Assembly: GCA_012931725.1 (NCBI GenBank)
Contig: CM022944.1
Location: forward strand, 76,540,151 to 76,604,150
Source: Litsea cubeba
Lineage: Eukaryota; Streptophyta; Magnoliopsida; Laurales; Lauraceae
Direction of reading: 5' to 3'
DNA: 64,000 nt
The position numbers were made by a program, and so were the translations under genes. The notes beneath the pieces were generated by a model. That model saw nothing but the letters and a program-made list of their open reading frames with translations, was not told where the DNA came from and ran no database searches. The stretch's first letter is position 1. Every line of letters begins with the position of its first letter. This document shows, one piece after another, positions 22,471-35,051 of the stretch.

Positions 22471-25400
22471 CTAAGGATTAGGAGAGTGAGTAACTCCTAA
22501 TTTTTTCCGGATATACTCGAAGACTTCCTTTGGCAGAGGTTTTGTGAAGATATCAGCAACTTGCTCAGTAGTTGGAACATATTCCAACTTTACCTCACCG
22601 TCTGCAACCTTTTCCTTGAGAAAGTGATAGCAAATTGCAACATGCTTCGTTCTAGAATGCTAAACAGGATTCTTAGAGATGTGAATTGCACTTGTGTTGT
22701 CACAGAGGATCGGCGTAGGATCCGTTGTCGGAACTCTTAGATCAGAGAGCATTTGCCGCATCCATAACACTAGCGTACAACAAGTTGCCACTGCAATATA
22801 TTCCGCTTCCGCTGTAGAAAGGGATACTGAATCTTGTTTCTTACTGTGCCATGCCACCAACCTTTCACCGAGATAGAATGCACCACCGCTTGTACTCTTG
22901 CGATCATCTATACATCCAGCCCAATCGGCGTCAGAGTATGCAACAAGAGTGAAGGATTTGCCTTTAGGATACCAAATGCCAAGCTCCATGGTACCTTTCA
23001 GATATCGAAATATCCTTTTTACTACTGTAAGGTGCGTCTCAGTTGGTGATGCTTGAAATCGAGCCACCAAACATACTGCTTGCAGAAGATCCGGTCTTGT
23101 AGCAGTCAAATAAAGCAAGCTTCCTATCATAGAACGATAAGTGGTGTGATCAACGGACGAACCCTTATCATCTTTGCTTAGCTTTGTGTTCGTTGTCATT
23201 GGTGTGCTCACTGGCTTGCTGTCTTTCATGTTAAAACGCTTCAGCATTTCCTTGATGTATTTCATCTGTGATATGAAGATACCATGTTTCAGCTGCTGAA
23301 CTTGTAAACCAAGGAAGAACTTTAGTTCTCCAAGCATTGACATCTCAAATTCTTTCTTCATCTCTTCAGCAAAATTCCTGCACATTTCCTCATCATTGCC
23401 ACCAAAGATTATGTCATCGACATAAACAATGACAACCACCTGTTTGCTCAACTCTATTTTGACATAAAGATTGCTATCAACCAGTCCTTTTCCAAAGCCG
23501 ATCTTGTGGAGATAGAGGTCCAGCCTTGCATACCACGCCCTTGGCGCTTGTTTCAGCCCATAAAGAGCCTTTTTCAACTTGCACACTAGGTCTGAATTTT
23601 TGCTAATGAGAAAACCATCAGGTTGCTCAATGTAGACCTCTTCTTCAAGTAATCCATTCAAGAAGGCTGACTTTACATCCATCTGAAATACCTTGAAGGT
23701 TTTGTATGCAGCCAATGCAAGAAACATACGAATGGCTTCCAAACGAGCCACCGGTGCAAAGGTCTCTTCAAAATCTATGCCTTCAACTTGAGCATAGCCT
23801 TTACAAACCAACCTTGCTTTGTTTCGTATGACCTGACCATCTTCATTCAGCTTATTCCGAAAGACCCATTTAGTACCAATAACATTCTTATCGGTAGGTC
23901 TAGAAACTAGTTCCCATGTGGAGTTCTTCTCAATTTGCTCCAACTCCTCATGCATAGCTTTCAACCAACTTTCATCGAGACTGGCTTCAGCCACAGTCTT
24001 GGGTTCAATGGTGGACACAAGTGAGTAATTGCTAACTACACTTTGTCTTGTTTTAACACCGGCCTCAGGATCTCCAATGATTTGATCCTTAGGGTGTTGC
24101 TCTACCCAAGTGCTTTTCTTTCTAGGTGTAGCATCCTCTGAGTCATCCTTTGATTTCTCAGAATCATTAGGTTCAGCCACTTCATCATCAATCTCACTCG
24201 AGTCCTCATAAACTGGACTGTCATAATGAGTTACATTCTTTGATTCACGGTTTTCATCAATTCTAACATCGGCACTTTCTATGATTTTTCTGGTCCTTTT
24301 GTTAAGACATCTGTAAGCCTTACTAGAGGAGGAGTAACCCAGAAATATACCTTCATCAGCTCTTTCTTCAAATTTGCCCGGATTTTGTTCAAGACGCTTG
24401 ATGTAACACTTGCTACCGAAGACTCTGAAGTGCTTGACTGTTGCTTTTCTCCCAAACCATAGCTCATAAGGAGTTTTGTCTTCATGTGGCCTGATCAAGC
24501 ATCGATTCTGAATGTATACAGCCGTATGGATTGCCTCCTTCCAGTATTTGTTAGCTAGCTTACTCTCAATTAGCATTGTGCGAGCCATCTCTTGCACGGT
24601 GCGATTTTTCCGTTCCACAACTCCATTTTGCCGTGGAGTTCTAGGGGCTGAATATTGTCTTTGAATGCCATGGTGCTCACAATAGTTAGTGAACTCTTCA
24701 GATGTGAATTCACCGCCTCGATCAGACTTTAAAATCTTGATACGTTTTCCAAGCATATTTTCAACATGTGCTTTAAACACTTTAAAATGATCAAGTGCTT
24801 GATGTTTATACTTTAGAAACAATACCCATGTCATACGAGTATAATCATCAATGCATAACATAAAATACTTATCTCCATTGGTGCTTTGGGTTCGCATCGG
24901 TCCACAGAGATCAGTGTGCACTAGCTCAAGAGGTTTCTTTGAATGATGCTCCTTTGACTTGAACATTACCCTCGTTTGCTTTCCCTTTTGGCAAGAATCG
25001 CAAATGGGGTTGGAAGGCTTTTCAACTGTAGACATACCTCTGACAGCCTTTGAATTGTAAATCTTTGACATGTTATCAAGTTTAGATGCCCAAGGCGTTT
25101 GTGCCACAACCAACTTTCCTCTGTCCGACTCATCAAGCAAGTCTTTTCAGCTCCATCTGACAATGTATAGAGATCTCCAGCAGTCCTAGATCCAGTAGCC
25201 ACTGTTTTGCCGTTGCTACACTTCTTGATAGCAAACCCATTCTTAGTGAAGACAACTTCGTGGCCTTTGTCACAGATCTGGCTCACACTAAGCAAGTTGT
25301 GTCTCAGTCCAGACACATATAAGACCTCGTCTGATCTGATCTTGTTTGCCTTTAGCTGAACAACACCTTTTCCGCAGATTTTGGCACCATCTTTGTTACC

Positions 25401-26412
25401 AAACTTCACTGATCCGCCTTCATAGTGCTGTAATTTGACGAATTTTTCCTTATCACCTGTCATATGGCTTGAACAGCCACTATCAAGGACCCATGGTGCT
25501 GCCTTCTTTTGTGCATTGAATGCCATTTGCACAATGAGAGATTCCTTGGAATTATCTTCCCTTTTCTTTGCCCTCCATGCCTTAACTAACTTGGGTTTCT
25601 TTTCAACCTGAAATTGGTTAGCAATAGGCAACCTACAATCCCTAGTCAAGTGTCCATAATTATGACACTTATAGCACTCAATTTTGTGGCTGTTTAGGAT
25701 TGAAAAAGGGTTCCTAGTCACAAATGGGCTATTTCTAACATAGAATTTGCATTCAGCCCTTTTATGTCCATATCTATTGCAATGATAACAGTAACCATAA
25801 AATTTGAATCTTCTTTGTGGCTGGTTAGACTTCATTTCCTTTCTCACATGAATGGACTCTTTTCTAGGCTGGGTGGGCTTCACAGGTTTTGTCTTTTCAG
25901 GAGGTGTAATCTTAGAGGATTCTCCATTCTCAAATCCTAGACCAAATTTGAAGTGAGAGGGCCTTTGAACTTTCAGTATTTCATTTAGCTTCAATGTTCC
26001 ATTGATTGCTTGGAATTCCTTGAGCTTTTGATTCATTTGTATATTTTTAGTCCTTGCTCCAAGGATTTCATTCTCAAGTTTCACCACTTCCTCAGTTTTG
26101 GTACTGATTTGTATTTCTAGGACTTCTACCATTCTTTTATATTCTTCAACTTGAGTTTTCAAAGCAATAACTGAACTTTCAGATTCATAAAGAAGTTTCA
26201 GATTTTTCTTACTTTTTCGTTCCATGCTAACCTCCTCAAGTGCGGCAATGAGTTCTTCTTCAAGATTGACGTCAGCCTCCTCTTCCTCTTCCGGCTCTTG
26301 CTCCTCTTCTTCTTCAACAGTAACCATGAAGAGAGCTTCAGTTGCCTCGGCTGATTCATCATCGTCTGAAGTTTCAGACGTGCTGTCATTATATTGACTG
26401 ATGAAGCTTTTG
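22471..26412 (-). pseudogene. Copia pol: protease, integrase, RT, RNase H
   Basis: The frame after gag opens with an acidic, Glu-rich segment and a coiled-coil-like region. Two extra zinc knuckles follow (CYHCNRYGHKRAEC near 25,770; CYKCHNYGHLTRDC near 25,660). Protease motif LDSGCSSHM is near 25,470. Integrase has WHKRLGH, HTDLCGP, SDRGGEFT and the NGVVERKNR glutamate. RT has QMDVKSAFLNG and the catalytic YVDD at 23,403-23,428. RNase H has DADWAGC, STAEAEYIA and DNTSAI. A 1-nt loss near 25,078 shifts frame just after GHLN. A TAG at 22,660-22,662 (CAG to TAG) cuts the last ~63 residues, which stay open to a stop at 22,471. Everything else is intact. Confidence 0.93.
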
Positions 26413-27292
26413 CTTTGCCCCTCTTTCTGAAATTTTTCTTCCATTTACTCTTATCAACATAAGAGTCATCATCATTGTTTTCTTTCAGCGGACACTTCGC
26501 AGCAAAGTGACCAACACCGCCACAATTGAAGCATTTAAAGGGTAGCTTCCCTTTGTACTTTCCATTGCTTCCTTTCTTCAGCTTTCTAACTAATTGAGCC
26601 TCAAGCTCATCATCATCAGTATCAGCATCATGACCAGCAGTCTCTTTTCCCTTTTTCTGAACTTTGAAGGCCGCTTCTCTATCAGATGAAGACGTCTTAC
26701 CTATGCACATCTCATAGGCAGTGAGTGAACCATGCAACTCATCCATGGTAAATTCATTCAGATCCTTGGCTTCTTCTATGGCTGAGACTTTTGAATCAAA
26801 CCGGGGAAGAAGAGATCTTAGAACCTTTTTGACGATGACTGGTTCTTTAATCTCCTCCCCTAGTCCACGAATGTCATTCGTGACTTCATTCACTCGTTGC
26901 ATATACAAGTCAACATTCTCGCTTTCCTCCATGCGAAGAGACTCGAATTGAGAGCGATGAGTTTGCAATTTCGCTTCTTTGATCTTCTCATCTCCTTCAT
27001 GAATGCTTTTCAACTTGTCCCATATTTCCTTGGCTGTTTTGCATGAAATTACTTTGACCAGCTCGCTGTCCACAAGGCCACTAAAGAGTGCATTCTGCGC
27101 CTTGGAGTCGTTGTCTGCTAACTTCTTCGTTGCAGCATCAGTGGGTACGATGGCAGTATTGTAACCGACTCTGACAGTCTCCCAGACATCATAGCCAAGT
27201 GATTTAATGAAAGCCTGCATTCTGATCTTCCAGAAGGAGTAATTAGAACCATCAAACAAAGGTGCTTTCTTATTCCCTGTATTGGATGCCAT
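26412..27292 (-). pseudogene. Copia gag (UBN2 type, one CCHC)
   Basis: I chose the ATG at 27,292 (MASNTGNKK), about 55 bp inside the PBS. The protein has the copia gag start (LFDGSNYSFWKIRMQAFIKS), the UBN2-type core (AKEIWDKLKSIHEGDEKIKEAK...VNEVTNDIRGLG) and a zinc knuckle CFNCGGVGHFAAKC near 26,510. Frame is lost at about 26,410, after KRGKAK, and the next frame continues the polyprotein. Gag forms the particle and binds RNA. Confidence 0.9.
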
Positions 27293-27347
27293 GTGATTTG
27301 ACAAGAGATCACCCTTAGCGTGTTAAGCTTATCAAGGGAGCCTTGGC

Positions 27348-27359
27348 GCTCTGATACCA
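27348..27359 (-). other. Copia primer binding site, initiator Met-tRNA
   Basis: The minus strand reads TGGTATCAGAGC two bases after the 5' LTR end, complementary to initiator tRNA-Met. Confidence 0.93.
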
Positions 27360-27361
27360 AT

Positions 27362-28403
27362 TGTTAGATATCGCGATCACTGAGAGGGGGGTGAATCAAT
27401 GATTCCTTAAAAACAGGTCCAATTTAACAACAAAAGCAAATCAAATCACACAAGGACACCAGATTTAACGTGTTTCACCAAAAGGCTACGTCCACGGTTC
27501 AAAGACTGTCCAAACACCGATCCGGAACAGGTCTGAATCTATTTAGTCGTACCAACGACAAAGAGCACCAACCCTTAAGTTTCAGATAGCACCAACTATC
27601 TAGGAAGCACCTACTCCCTTTACAATTTATCTGCACCAACAGATAGGATCACCAAACCCCTAACACCAAGCACCAACTTGATGTTCTACAGAATTAAAGT
27701 AGAGAACTTTTCTACAGCCCTTCCCCTCTACAATCTCTCTCTCTCAATCCCTTACAAATTGAAATTTAAAGCATAAAAAGAGAGACACTTATCTATGGAC
27801 GAATCACCATCTTCATGAGCATATTTTCGTCCAACTTGCTATAGAAACTTGCAACACAGCAACACACAGCAGCGCCTTCTTCTCCAATCACTCTTCTCTC
27901 CAAAACTCCTCTGTTTTGTTCTCTCTTCTCTTCTGTACTTCTGAAAACGAACTTAGCAAGCCTTTATATAGGTTATGGTAACCCTAAAGAGTGTTCAAAT
28001 TAGGCTAGAATTCGTTTAGAAAGAGTCCCAAACGAAATACATAAGTTTCCTGAATTTTCGTGCAAAACTTCTATTTCTGCGCAATTCTGGTTCCCGTGCT
28101 CGGTCGACAGCGTGGGGTCCTCGGTCGACCGGCGACACAATGTGGCACAAAATAACTGGGAGCTAACTGTCTTGCCCGGTCGACCGCATGGGGTCCATGC
28201 GGTCGACCGGCCACACTGCTTCAGGAATTCTGATTTCCTGAACTTTTTCAGCTCTGTTTTCTCTTTGAAGCTCTATCAATACCACACTATCAACACCACA
28301 CTTGTGACATTATGTTGACAATAATTCCAACATAAAATGATACTTGAGATACTAAACACTTCAATGCTTCATAAGACTTCTCAAGGCATCTCAAATTCCA
28401 ACA
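27362..28403 (-). mobile_element. 5' LTR of the nested copia element
   Basis: It pairs with 21,122-22,162. Differences include GTCGACCGCGTGG versus GTCGACCGCATGG, which changes the symmetry of the GGTCGACC palindrome region near 28,180-28,210. Confidence 0.95.
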
Positions 28404-31311
28404 CCCCAAGCTCTCCAAAGATATATTTTTCAAGGATTTTGAGCTAAGGAAAGGCCCTCATTCAAGCTTCTCTTCTTCATTGGGGTTTCTCAAGGTTAGC
28501 AATGGCTTTCCAAACTTGAGATTCTTGTTTTCCTCTTCATTTAGAGTGTTTTAATCCCATATGCTAGGGTTTTGCTTGGAGATTTATAAATGTTGATTTT
28601 TAGGGTTTTCCTTGGGAAAATTTTGGGGTTTTTGTAGATTTGAAGCTTGAGGCACTAGAGCTTTGTTTGAAGAGTAATTTTTTTTCCATCTTCACTAGAG
28701 GCAAGTAGATTTCACAATTAATATGATGATTTCTCTTATTTGGTACCATTTCATGATTTTTCTTCTTATGTGCTAATCTTCTTTGATTTATGGATTTACT
28801 TTGATTGACCGAACCAATGTTACATTGATTTCAATTTATGTTATTGTCTTACAATGCATTGAAGTTTGCTTTCACTTTGGTCATCTAGGAAATTTGATTT
28901 TTCTTGTGTGAAAGGTGGGTGTTCAAAAAAAGGGGAAAGAACTTTGATTCTTTTAAAAAGTGTTGAGTTTGATTTATTGGATGATTGTGGATGATGATTT
29001 GATGATTTGTGGAGCTTAAGAAAGGGCCCAAGTTATTGTGGAATTGTGTAGGGAAGGAAAGGAATGAAAAATGATCAAAAAGAATGCAAAAAGGAGGAAA
29101 ATCCGCCTGACGAGCCGGACTCGACAGAGCCCAGTCCGCTCGAGCGACCCAGGCACTGTCTGGGCTCCGCTCGAGCGGACCTGGGGTCGCTCGAGCGAGC
29201 CCAGCCCAGCCTGGGGGGGGCTCGGGTCAGGCCTGTTCTTGGTCCATTTAAGGGCTTCTTTGGGCCTGTTTCAAGGTCAGTTTCTGGGCCATTTTGAGAC
29301 CTGATGATGGGTTGTTTTATGACCTGAATTCTGAGCTACTTTAAGGACTGTTTTGGGCCTAATTAGTGGACTGTTTGAGCTTGGGTTAAGGCCAGTTGTG
29401 GGCCTGATCAAAAGGGGTTTAAACCTGTGTTTAACGAGGACTTGTTAGATATAATTTCAGGTCCACTTCAAGCCTATGTCCAAGCCCAATTCAGCCAAAC
29501 TCTTTTCTATAAATTGAAGTACATTCAACCCTTTTTCAAGCCTAGAATTTATTGTGAGAATTGGCTTGGATCATGATCAAGGTCCTTTGGGAACTTTCCA
29601 AGTTTAAACATACACTTCATCCCTTGTGATTGTCAAGGATCTTCGGTGGCACCAAATTACTTTCTATTAATGACAATGAAGGGGGTCAAATGTATATCGA
29701 GACTACCCACTTTAGACAATCGAATCATCATACATTCATTCCGTGTAAAAAGACTTTTGTTCGGGTTCTTTCTCCAATCCTTTCGAATGTTTTGAAGTGG
29801 TTTACCACATATTTAAATATTGATAAGACTACTCGCCTATTTTGCTCGGATTCGCCAATATGCAATTGTTTGGAGTAGTTTTCTTATCGATTTTGGAAAT
29901 GAATCTATAAACAGATTTGTATTACTTCGAGGTTTCGAATTTTCATGGCACCACTAAGCTTAGGTTACCTTATCGGACTGATCATCCGGCTTGGAATCTT
30001 TAATCTGTTCACCAGCTGCAGTTTGGTTTCTGTCTGTACCGACCATGGCAACGGTTATATCCAGTCCCACGTGTAATGGCTACGGTTCTGTTTGATAACG
30101 ACTATGTTCGTTCCGGTCCCACGAGTAGTGGCTACGGTTCTGTCTGCTCCAGTTACTCCGGTAACAGGAGAATATAGCTTCACGTGGTTTGCCAATGTTT
30201 TCATGCAGTTAATATTCATCTTATGGTATTTGTTTATTTTACCTATCATAACATTGTATTTGTAAACCATTGAGATGTTTATCTTTTCTCTTTAGTTCGT
30301 CATTGTTATTATTCGTGATTTAATCGTGGCTCTCATTTATTTACCGCTTTGCTTTTCTATCATCCTATTATTGTTGTATTTGCTTGCCAGACCATTGTGT
30401 CTGACCCTTTATGCTTGGTGCCAGATGTCGAGCCCCTCGCGGTTGAGGCGCACTTCGAGGCAGAACCCATAGTCCTTGTGGAGGGCGAGTGGCAGCCCGA
30501 TGATGTCGTTTAGATGATGGGTTGCTTTTGGAGCTGCGATCACATTTTGGGAATAGATATTCTACATTTTGGGGATTTTGTTGTGGCCATTGTTGGCTTA
30601 TACATTTTTGGGAAAAGATTGTGATTAATGGCTAACTTTACTTTTGTATTAACTTTAAACTAACTTTGGGGCCTACCAATGAAATGTTTCTCCTTTTGAT
30701 ACTAGTCTCGTGCGTTCTCATCTTATACCCGTTTGTGAGAGACTTTTATGTTTGCTACAATGCTTCCGCGTAAGTTCTTTGTATGAAAGTGATTCTTATT
30801 TATCACTGTTGGATCGGATTTCGGGAATCCTTAACGCGGAAACCTGTGGGAAACTAGCGTGTGCGGGCGGAATTTTCCGGCCCGTCGCGCCACGACCCCG
30901 GATTAAGGCCTCGTTTAGCGGGACCTCGGTCTGGGGGCGTGACACATCTATCCCTCACCACATTATGGTGAGGGACAACATAGTGGGGCCACTTTATGAT
31001 TCATCCAAATCATCCACACAAATGGAACCCCCTAAACAACAATGGATCAATTGAGTTTTCATTAATCTGATTGGATTGAGGGTCAAGATTTTCCTTTAAT
31101 ATAAAGTCATTAAATTTGTGGGTCACGGATGAAGGGGTTGGAGACTTGGGATTGACCTCAAACTTGATATATGTTTTCATCTCATATGACTCTTTCCATC
31201 CCCCCCTAAGTCCCATGATCAATGGAGCCCTAGGTGGGCTCTATTGAGTTTGTCACTCATTATATGGTGAGGGAATGATGCACATGAATATTGCCCCATA
31301 TATATATATAT

Positions 31312-31560
31312 GGGAAATATTCAAGTGCATCTATCCCTCACCATAAGGTGAGGGACACTTCCTTTTTTGGGAAGTTTCAACTAGAAAAATGACTTTTCAA
31401 GTACATAGGAATACTCCCTATCTATCTACTTGAAACTTCCCAAAAATGGAGTCTCCTCACCGAGAAGTATTCAAGTGCATCCATCCCTCGCCATTTTATT
31501 TTCGTGAGGGACACTCCCCTTTTGGAAAGTCTCAAGTAGATAAGGCGTATTTCTATGTAC
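31312..31560. repeat. MITE-like inverted-repeat sequence next to copia gag
   Basis: It begins GGGAAATATTCAAGTGCATC, related to the TIR of the element ending at 31,297. It contains an inverted pair (about 31,342-31,383 and 31,426-31,461, arms with GGGAAGTTTCAA) and a second diverged copy of the start at about 31,466. It lies where the copia 5' LTR and PBS would be expected. No gene is seen. Confidence 0.6.
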
Positions 31561-31583
31561 TTGATACTCCCTTTTTACAGCAA

Positions 31584-32137
31584 GTGTTTCTACTATATCT
31601 GCTAATATCAACTCAATACCTGTGCTTAATGGGACTAATTTTAAGGATTGGAAAGAGAACATAGAAATTATTCTCGGCTGCATAGATCAAGACCTTGCAC
31701 TACGGACTGAGCAACCCGCTTCTCTTACGGCTGAAAGTTCTCCTGATGCAAAGAAGAACTTTGAGAAGTGGGATCGCTCTAATCGCATGAGTCTTATGAT
31801 CATCAAGCGCGGCATTCCGGAGGCTTTTAGGGGTGCGGTATCTGACAAGTTGACCACAGCCAAAGAATTCCTCGCTGAGATTGAAAAGCATTTTGTGAAA
31901 AATGATAAGGCAGAATCAAGCACGCTTTTGCAAAGCTGGATTTCTATGAAGTATAATGGCAAGAGGAATATATGGGAGCACATTATGGATATGTCTCATC
32001 TTGCTTCTAAGCTTAAGGCACTGAAGCTCGAGCTGTCTGACGACTTGCTCGTGCATTTGGTATTAATATCACTTCCTGCACAATACAGTCAATTTAAAAG
32101 TCAGTTACAACTGTCAAAGGGAGAAATGGACTCTTAA
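31584..32137 (+). pseudogene. Copia gag (UBN2 type)
   Basis: There is no convincing ATG at the left end; similarity starts at STISANINSIPVLNGTNF. The gag core is clear (NFKDWKENIEIILGC, MIIKRGIPEAFRGA, LASKLKALKLELSDDLLVHL). A single-base shift near 32,120 moves the continuation (TLNELISYCVQEEERLK) into the frame that starts the next segment. Gag would form the particle. Confidence 0.88.
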
Positions 32138-35051
32138 TGAGCTCATTTCTTATTGTGTGCAAGAGGAAGAGAGATTGAAGCAAGATAGGACAGAAAGTGC
32201 TCATTTGGCTACCACCTCTAAGGACAAGGGCAAAAAGAGAAAGAATAATGACACTGCTAAGGGTCTAGCCCAAAAGAAACAACAACAAACAAATGAGGGT
32301 CCAGCTCAAAAGAAACCACAACAAGCAAATGAGGGTTGCTTCTTTTGCAACAAGCCTGGACATGTGAAGAAGGACTGTACCAAATATCACGCTTGGTGTG
32401 CCAAGAAAGGTACATTTCTTACTTTGGTCTATTCTGAGGTAAATTTAGCTTCAGTACCTAGAAACACGTGGTGGTTAGATTCTGGTGCTACTACTCACAT
32501 CAGTGTTTCTATGCAGGGTTGCCTGAGCTGCCGAAAGCCAAGTGATGCTGAAAGACACATCTTTGTGGGCGATGGCAACTCGGTAGAAGTAGAGGCAATA
32601 GGGCATTTTAGGTTGTTATTAAAAACTGGTTATTATTTGGATTTAGTAGATACTTTTATTGTACCATCTTTTAGACGGAATCTGGTTTCAGTTTCTTTAT
32701 TAGACAAGTTTGGTTATTTTTGATCATTTGGAAACAATCAATTCGGCTTATCTATAAATTCAAATATTGTTGGAACAGGTTCTCTATGTGTTTATGACAA
32801 TTTATATTTGCTTGATACAATTGTTTCTTATAATGAATCCTTGCATATGGAATCACGAGGTACTAAACGCAAATTGAGTAAAGAAAATTCAGCCACATTA
32901 TGGCACAAACGCTTAGGTCACATCTCTAAAACTAGAGTTGAGCGACTTGTGTCTGATGGAATTTTAGATTCCCTTGACTTTACAGACTTTGATGTTTGTA
33001 TTGCTTGCATCAAGGGAAAACAGACTAAACTGAAGAAATTAGGTGCCAATAGAACTACAGACGTCTTAGAATTGATACACACAGATATCTGTGGCCCATT
33101 CCCTACGGCTTCTTGGAATGGCCAACAGTATTTTATATTATTCATCAACGATTACTCTCGCTATGGGTACCTATTTCTCATTCATGAGAAATCACAGTCT
33201 TTGGACGTGTTCAAAACATTTAAAGCTGAAGTTGAGAACCAACTCAACAAAAGAATAAAGTGTGTCAGGTCTGACCGTGGTGGTGAATACTACGGTAGAT
33301 ATGACGGATCAGGTGAACAACGTCCAGGACCGTTTGCTAAATTCCTAGAAGAATGTGGAATCGTCCCCCAGTACACCATGCCAGGGTCACCTAGCATGAA
33401 TGGTGTTGCTGAAAGGCGAAACCGGACTCTTAAGGATATGGTAAGGAGTATGATTAGTCATTCTTCTTTACCAGAGTCACTCTGGGGAAAAGCAATCAAA
33501 ACAACAGCTTATATTCTGAATATAGTGCCAACTAAAGCAGCTGCAAAAACACCTTATGAGCTTTGGACAGGCCGTAAGCCTAGTCTCAAGCATTTTCACA
33601 TTTGGGGATATCCTGCTGAGGCAAGGCCTTATAGGCCACATGAAAAGAAATTGGACTCCAAAACTGTGAGCAGCTACTTCATTGGCTACTCTGAGCGATC
33701 TAGGGGCTATAAGTTTTATGATCCCACACTTAAGTCAATTTTTGAGATGGGAACTGCAATATTTTTTTAGGATGTTGAGTTTGGGAGGAGAAATAAGGTT
33801 AGAGACATTATCTTTAAGGAAGAATCGGTTTCGATTCCTACTATCGCTATTGACAATGTGCCGGTTTCTATGCATGTCATTGATCAAGAAGCGAATCTGG
33901 ATCCTCAGCCAGACAATGTTGATCAACCCCCTATTCAGGATGAGGTGATTGTTCTTGAGGAACAAACTCAACAACCTCAAGAACCAGTTCCATTAAGACA
34001 ATCCACTAGAGAAAGGAAAAATGTTATTCCGGACGATTTTTTCGTATTTCTCCAAGAACATGAGGAAGAAATTGGAATGGTGGAAAATGATCCAATCAAC
34101 TTCCATCAGGCCATGCAAAGTTCCAACTCTCAAAAGTGGATTGATGTCATGAATGAGGAGTATAAGTCTATGCAAGACAATAAGGTTTGAGAACTTGTTC
34201 CATTACCAGAAGGTGCGAAGCCCATTGGTTGCAAATGGATTTTTAAAACCAAAAGGGATTCGAATGGTAATGTGGAGAGGTATAAGGCTCGTCTTGTAGC
34301 TAAAGGATTTACCCAAAAGGAAGGGATTGACTTTAAAGAGACTTTCTCTCCAGTTTCATCGAAAGACTCTTTTAGGACAATCATGGCACTTGTTGCACAT
34401 TTTGATCTTGAGCTTCATTAAATGGACGTCAAGACAACTTTTCTCAATGGTGACATTGACGAAACAATTTATATGGTGCAGCCAGAAAACTTTGAGTTGG
34501 GAGACCCAAAGAATATGGTCTGTAAATTGACAAAGTCCATCTATGAACTCAAGCAAGCTTCCCGTCAGTGGTATCACAAGTTTCATCATGTGATTATCTC
34601 GTTTGGTTTTGAGACAAACGCTGTTGATAATTGTGTGTATCACAAATTTAGTGGGAGTAAGCACATATTCCTGGTTTTGTATGTCGATGACATACTGCTT
34701 GCCACAAATGATATAGGCATGTTGCACGAAACCAAGAAATTTCTATCAAAGAGATTTGAGATGAAAGATCTTGGTGACACCTCCTTTGTATTAGGGATCC
34801 TGATACAACGTGATCATTCTCGGGGTATTCTTGGATTATCACAAAGACGTTATATCGATACAGTACTCCAATTGTTTGGCATGCAGGACTGTAAACCAGG
34901 TGACACCCCTGTCTCTAAGGGAGACAAGTTCAGTCTCCATCAGTGCCCTAAAACTAACCTTGAAGTTTAGGAAATGCAAAAGATTTCCTATGCATCAGCT
35001 GTAGGAAGTCTAATGTATGCTCAGGTGTGTACGCTTCCGGATATTGCATAC
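32138..35051 (+). pseudogene. Copia zinc knuckle, protease, integrase and RT
   Basis: One reading frame carries CFFCNKPGHVKKDC (about 32,338), protease WWLDSGATTHI (about 32,470), integrase WHKRLGH, HTDICGP, SDRGGEYYG and NGVAERRNR, then RT MDVKTTFLNG and LVLYVDDILL (about 34,674). It is broken by stops at 32,721, 33,768, 34,188, 34,419 and 34,968, with no further frameshift. The changes at 34,188 (Trp codon to TGA) and 34,419 (Gln codon to TAA) fit C-to-T decay. The frame ends at DIAY, where a solo LTR is inserted at 35,052. Confidence 0.9.

Larger units (their letters stand above)
21122..28403 (-). mobile_element. Ty1/copia retrotransposon, nearly full length
   Basis: Both LTRs, PBS, polypurine tract and all coding domains are present. 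The TSD CCCCA (21,117-21,121 and 28,404-28,408) marks the insertion. LTRs of 1,041 and 1,042 bp differ at roughly 15 sites by eye, so insertion is recent relative to other elements here. Gene order on the minus strand is gag, protease, integrase, RT, RNase H, the defining order of Ty1/copia. Two frameshifts and one nonsense change break the polyprotein. I do not assign a lineage. Confidence 0.95.
14523..30944 (+). mobile_element. Ty3/gypsy chromovirus (Tekay/Del-like), internally deleted
   Basis: TSD CATCT flanks it (14,518-14,522 and 30,945-30,949). LTR1 is 3,205 bp; LTR2, after removing a nested copia element and its duplicated CCCCA, is 3,203 bp. The PBS matches initiator Met-tRNA, and the polypurine tract is at 20,443-20,454. 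The interior is only 2.7 kb: gag is fused directly to the end of RNase H, then integrase and a chromodomain-like tail. The protease, RT and most of RNase H are absent, so it could not move alone. The chromodomain-like end and tRNA-Met PBS support the chromovirus clade; Tekay/Del is the likely lineage. Confidence 0.9.
20455..30944 (+). mobile_element. 3' LTR of the chromovirus, interrupted by a copia element
   Basis: The LTR lies in two parts, 20,455-21,121 and 28,404-30,944, which together align end to end with LTR1 with scattered single-base differences. The break is in the CCTCCCTCCCCAAGCTC stretch; the copia element duplicated CCCCA there. Confidence 0.92.
14502..31297. mobile_element. Small TIR element holding the chromovirus insertion
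   Basis: The left end (GGAAAATATTCATGTGCATC from 14,502) and right end (31,262-31,297) are inverted repeats of about 33 bp that include CCCTCACCA. Without the chromovirus and one copy of its target duplication the element is about 369 bp. It lies in AT-dinucleotide tracts on both sides, so a TA-type target duplication cannot be read with certainty. No coding region of its own is seen. Its superfamily is undetermined. Confidence 0.75.

Noticed and set aside
29064..29304. Pro/Ser/Arg-rich 77-codon frames
   Set aside because: GC-rich CGCTCGAGCG-type segment of the chromovirus LTR, also present at ~15,860-16,080 with stops.
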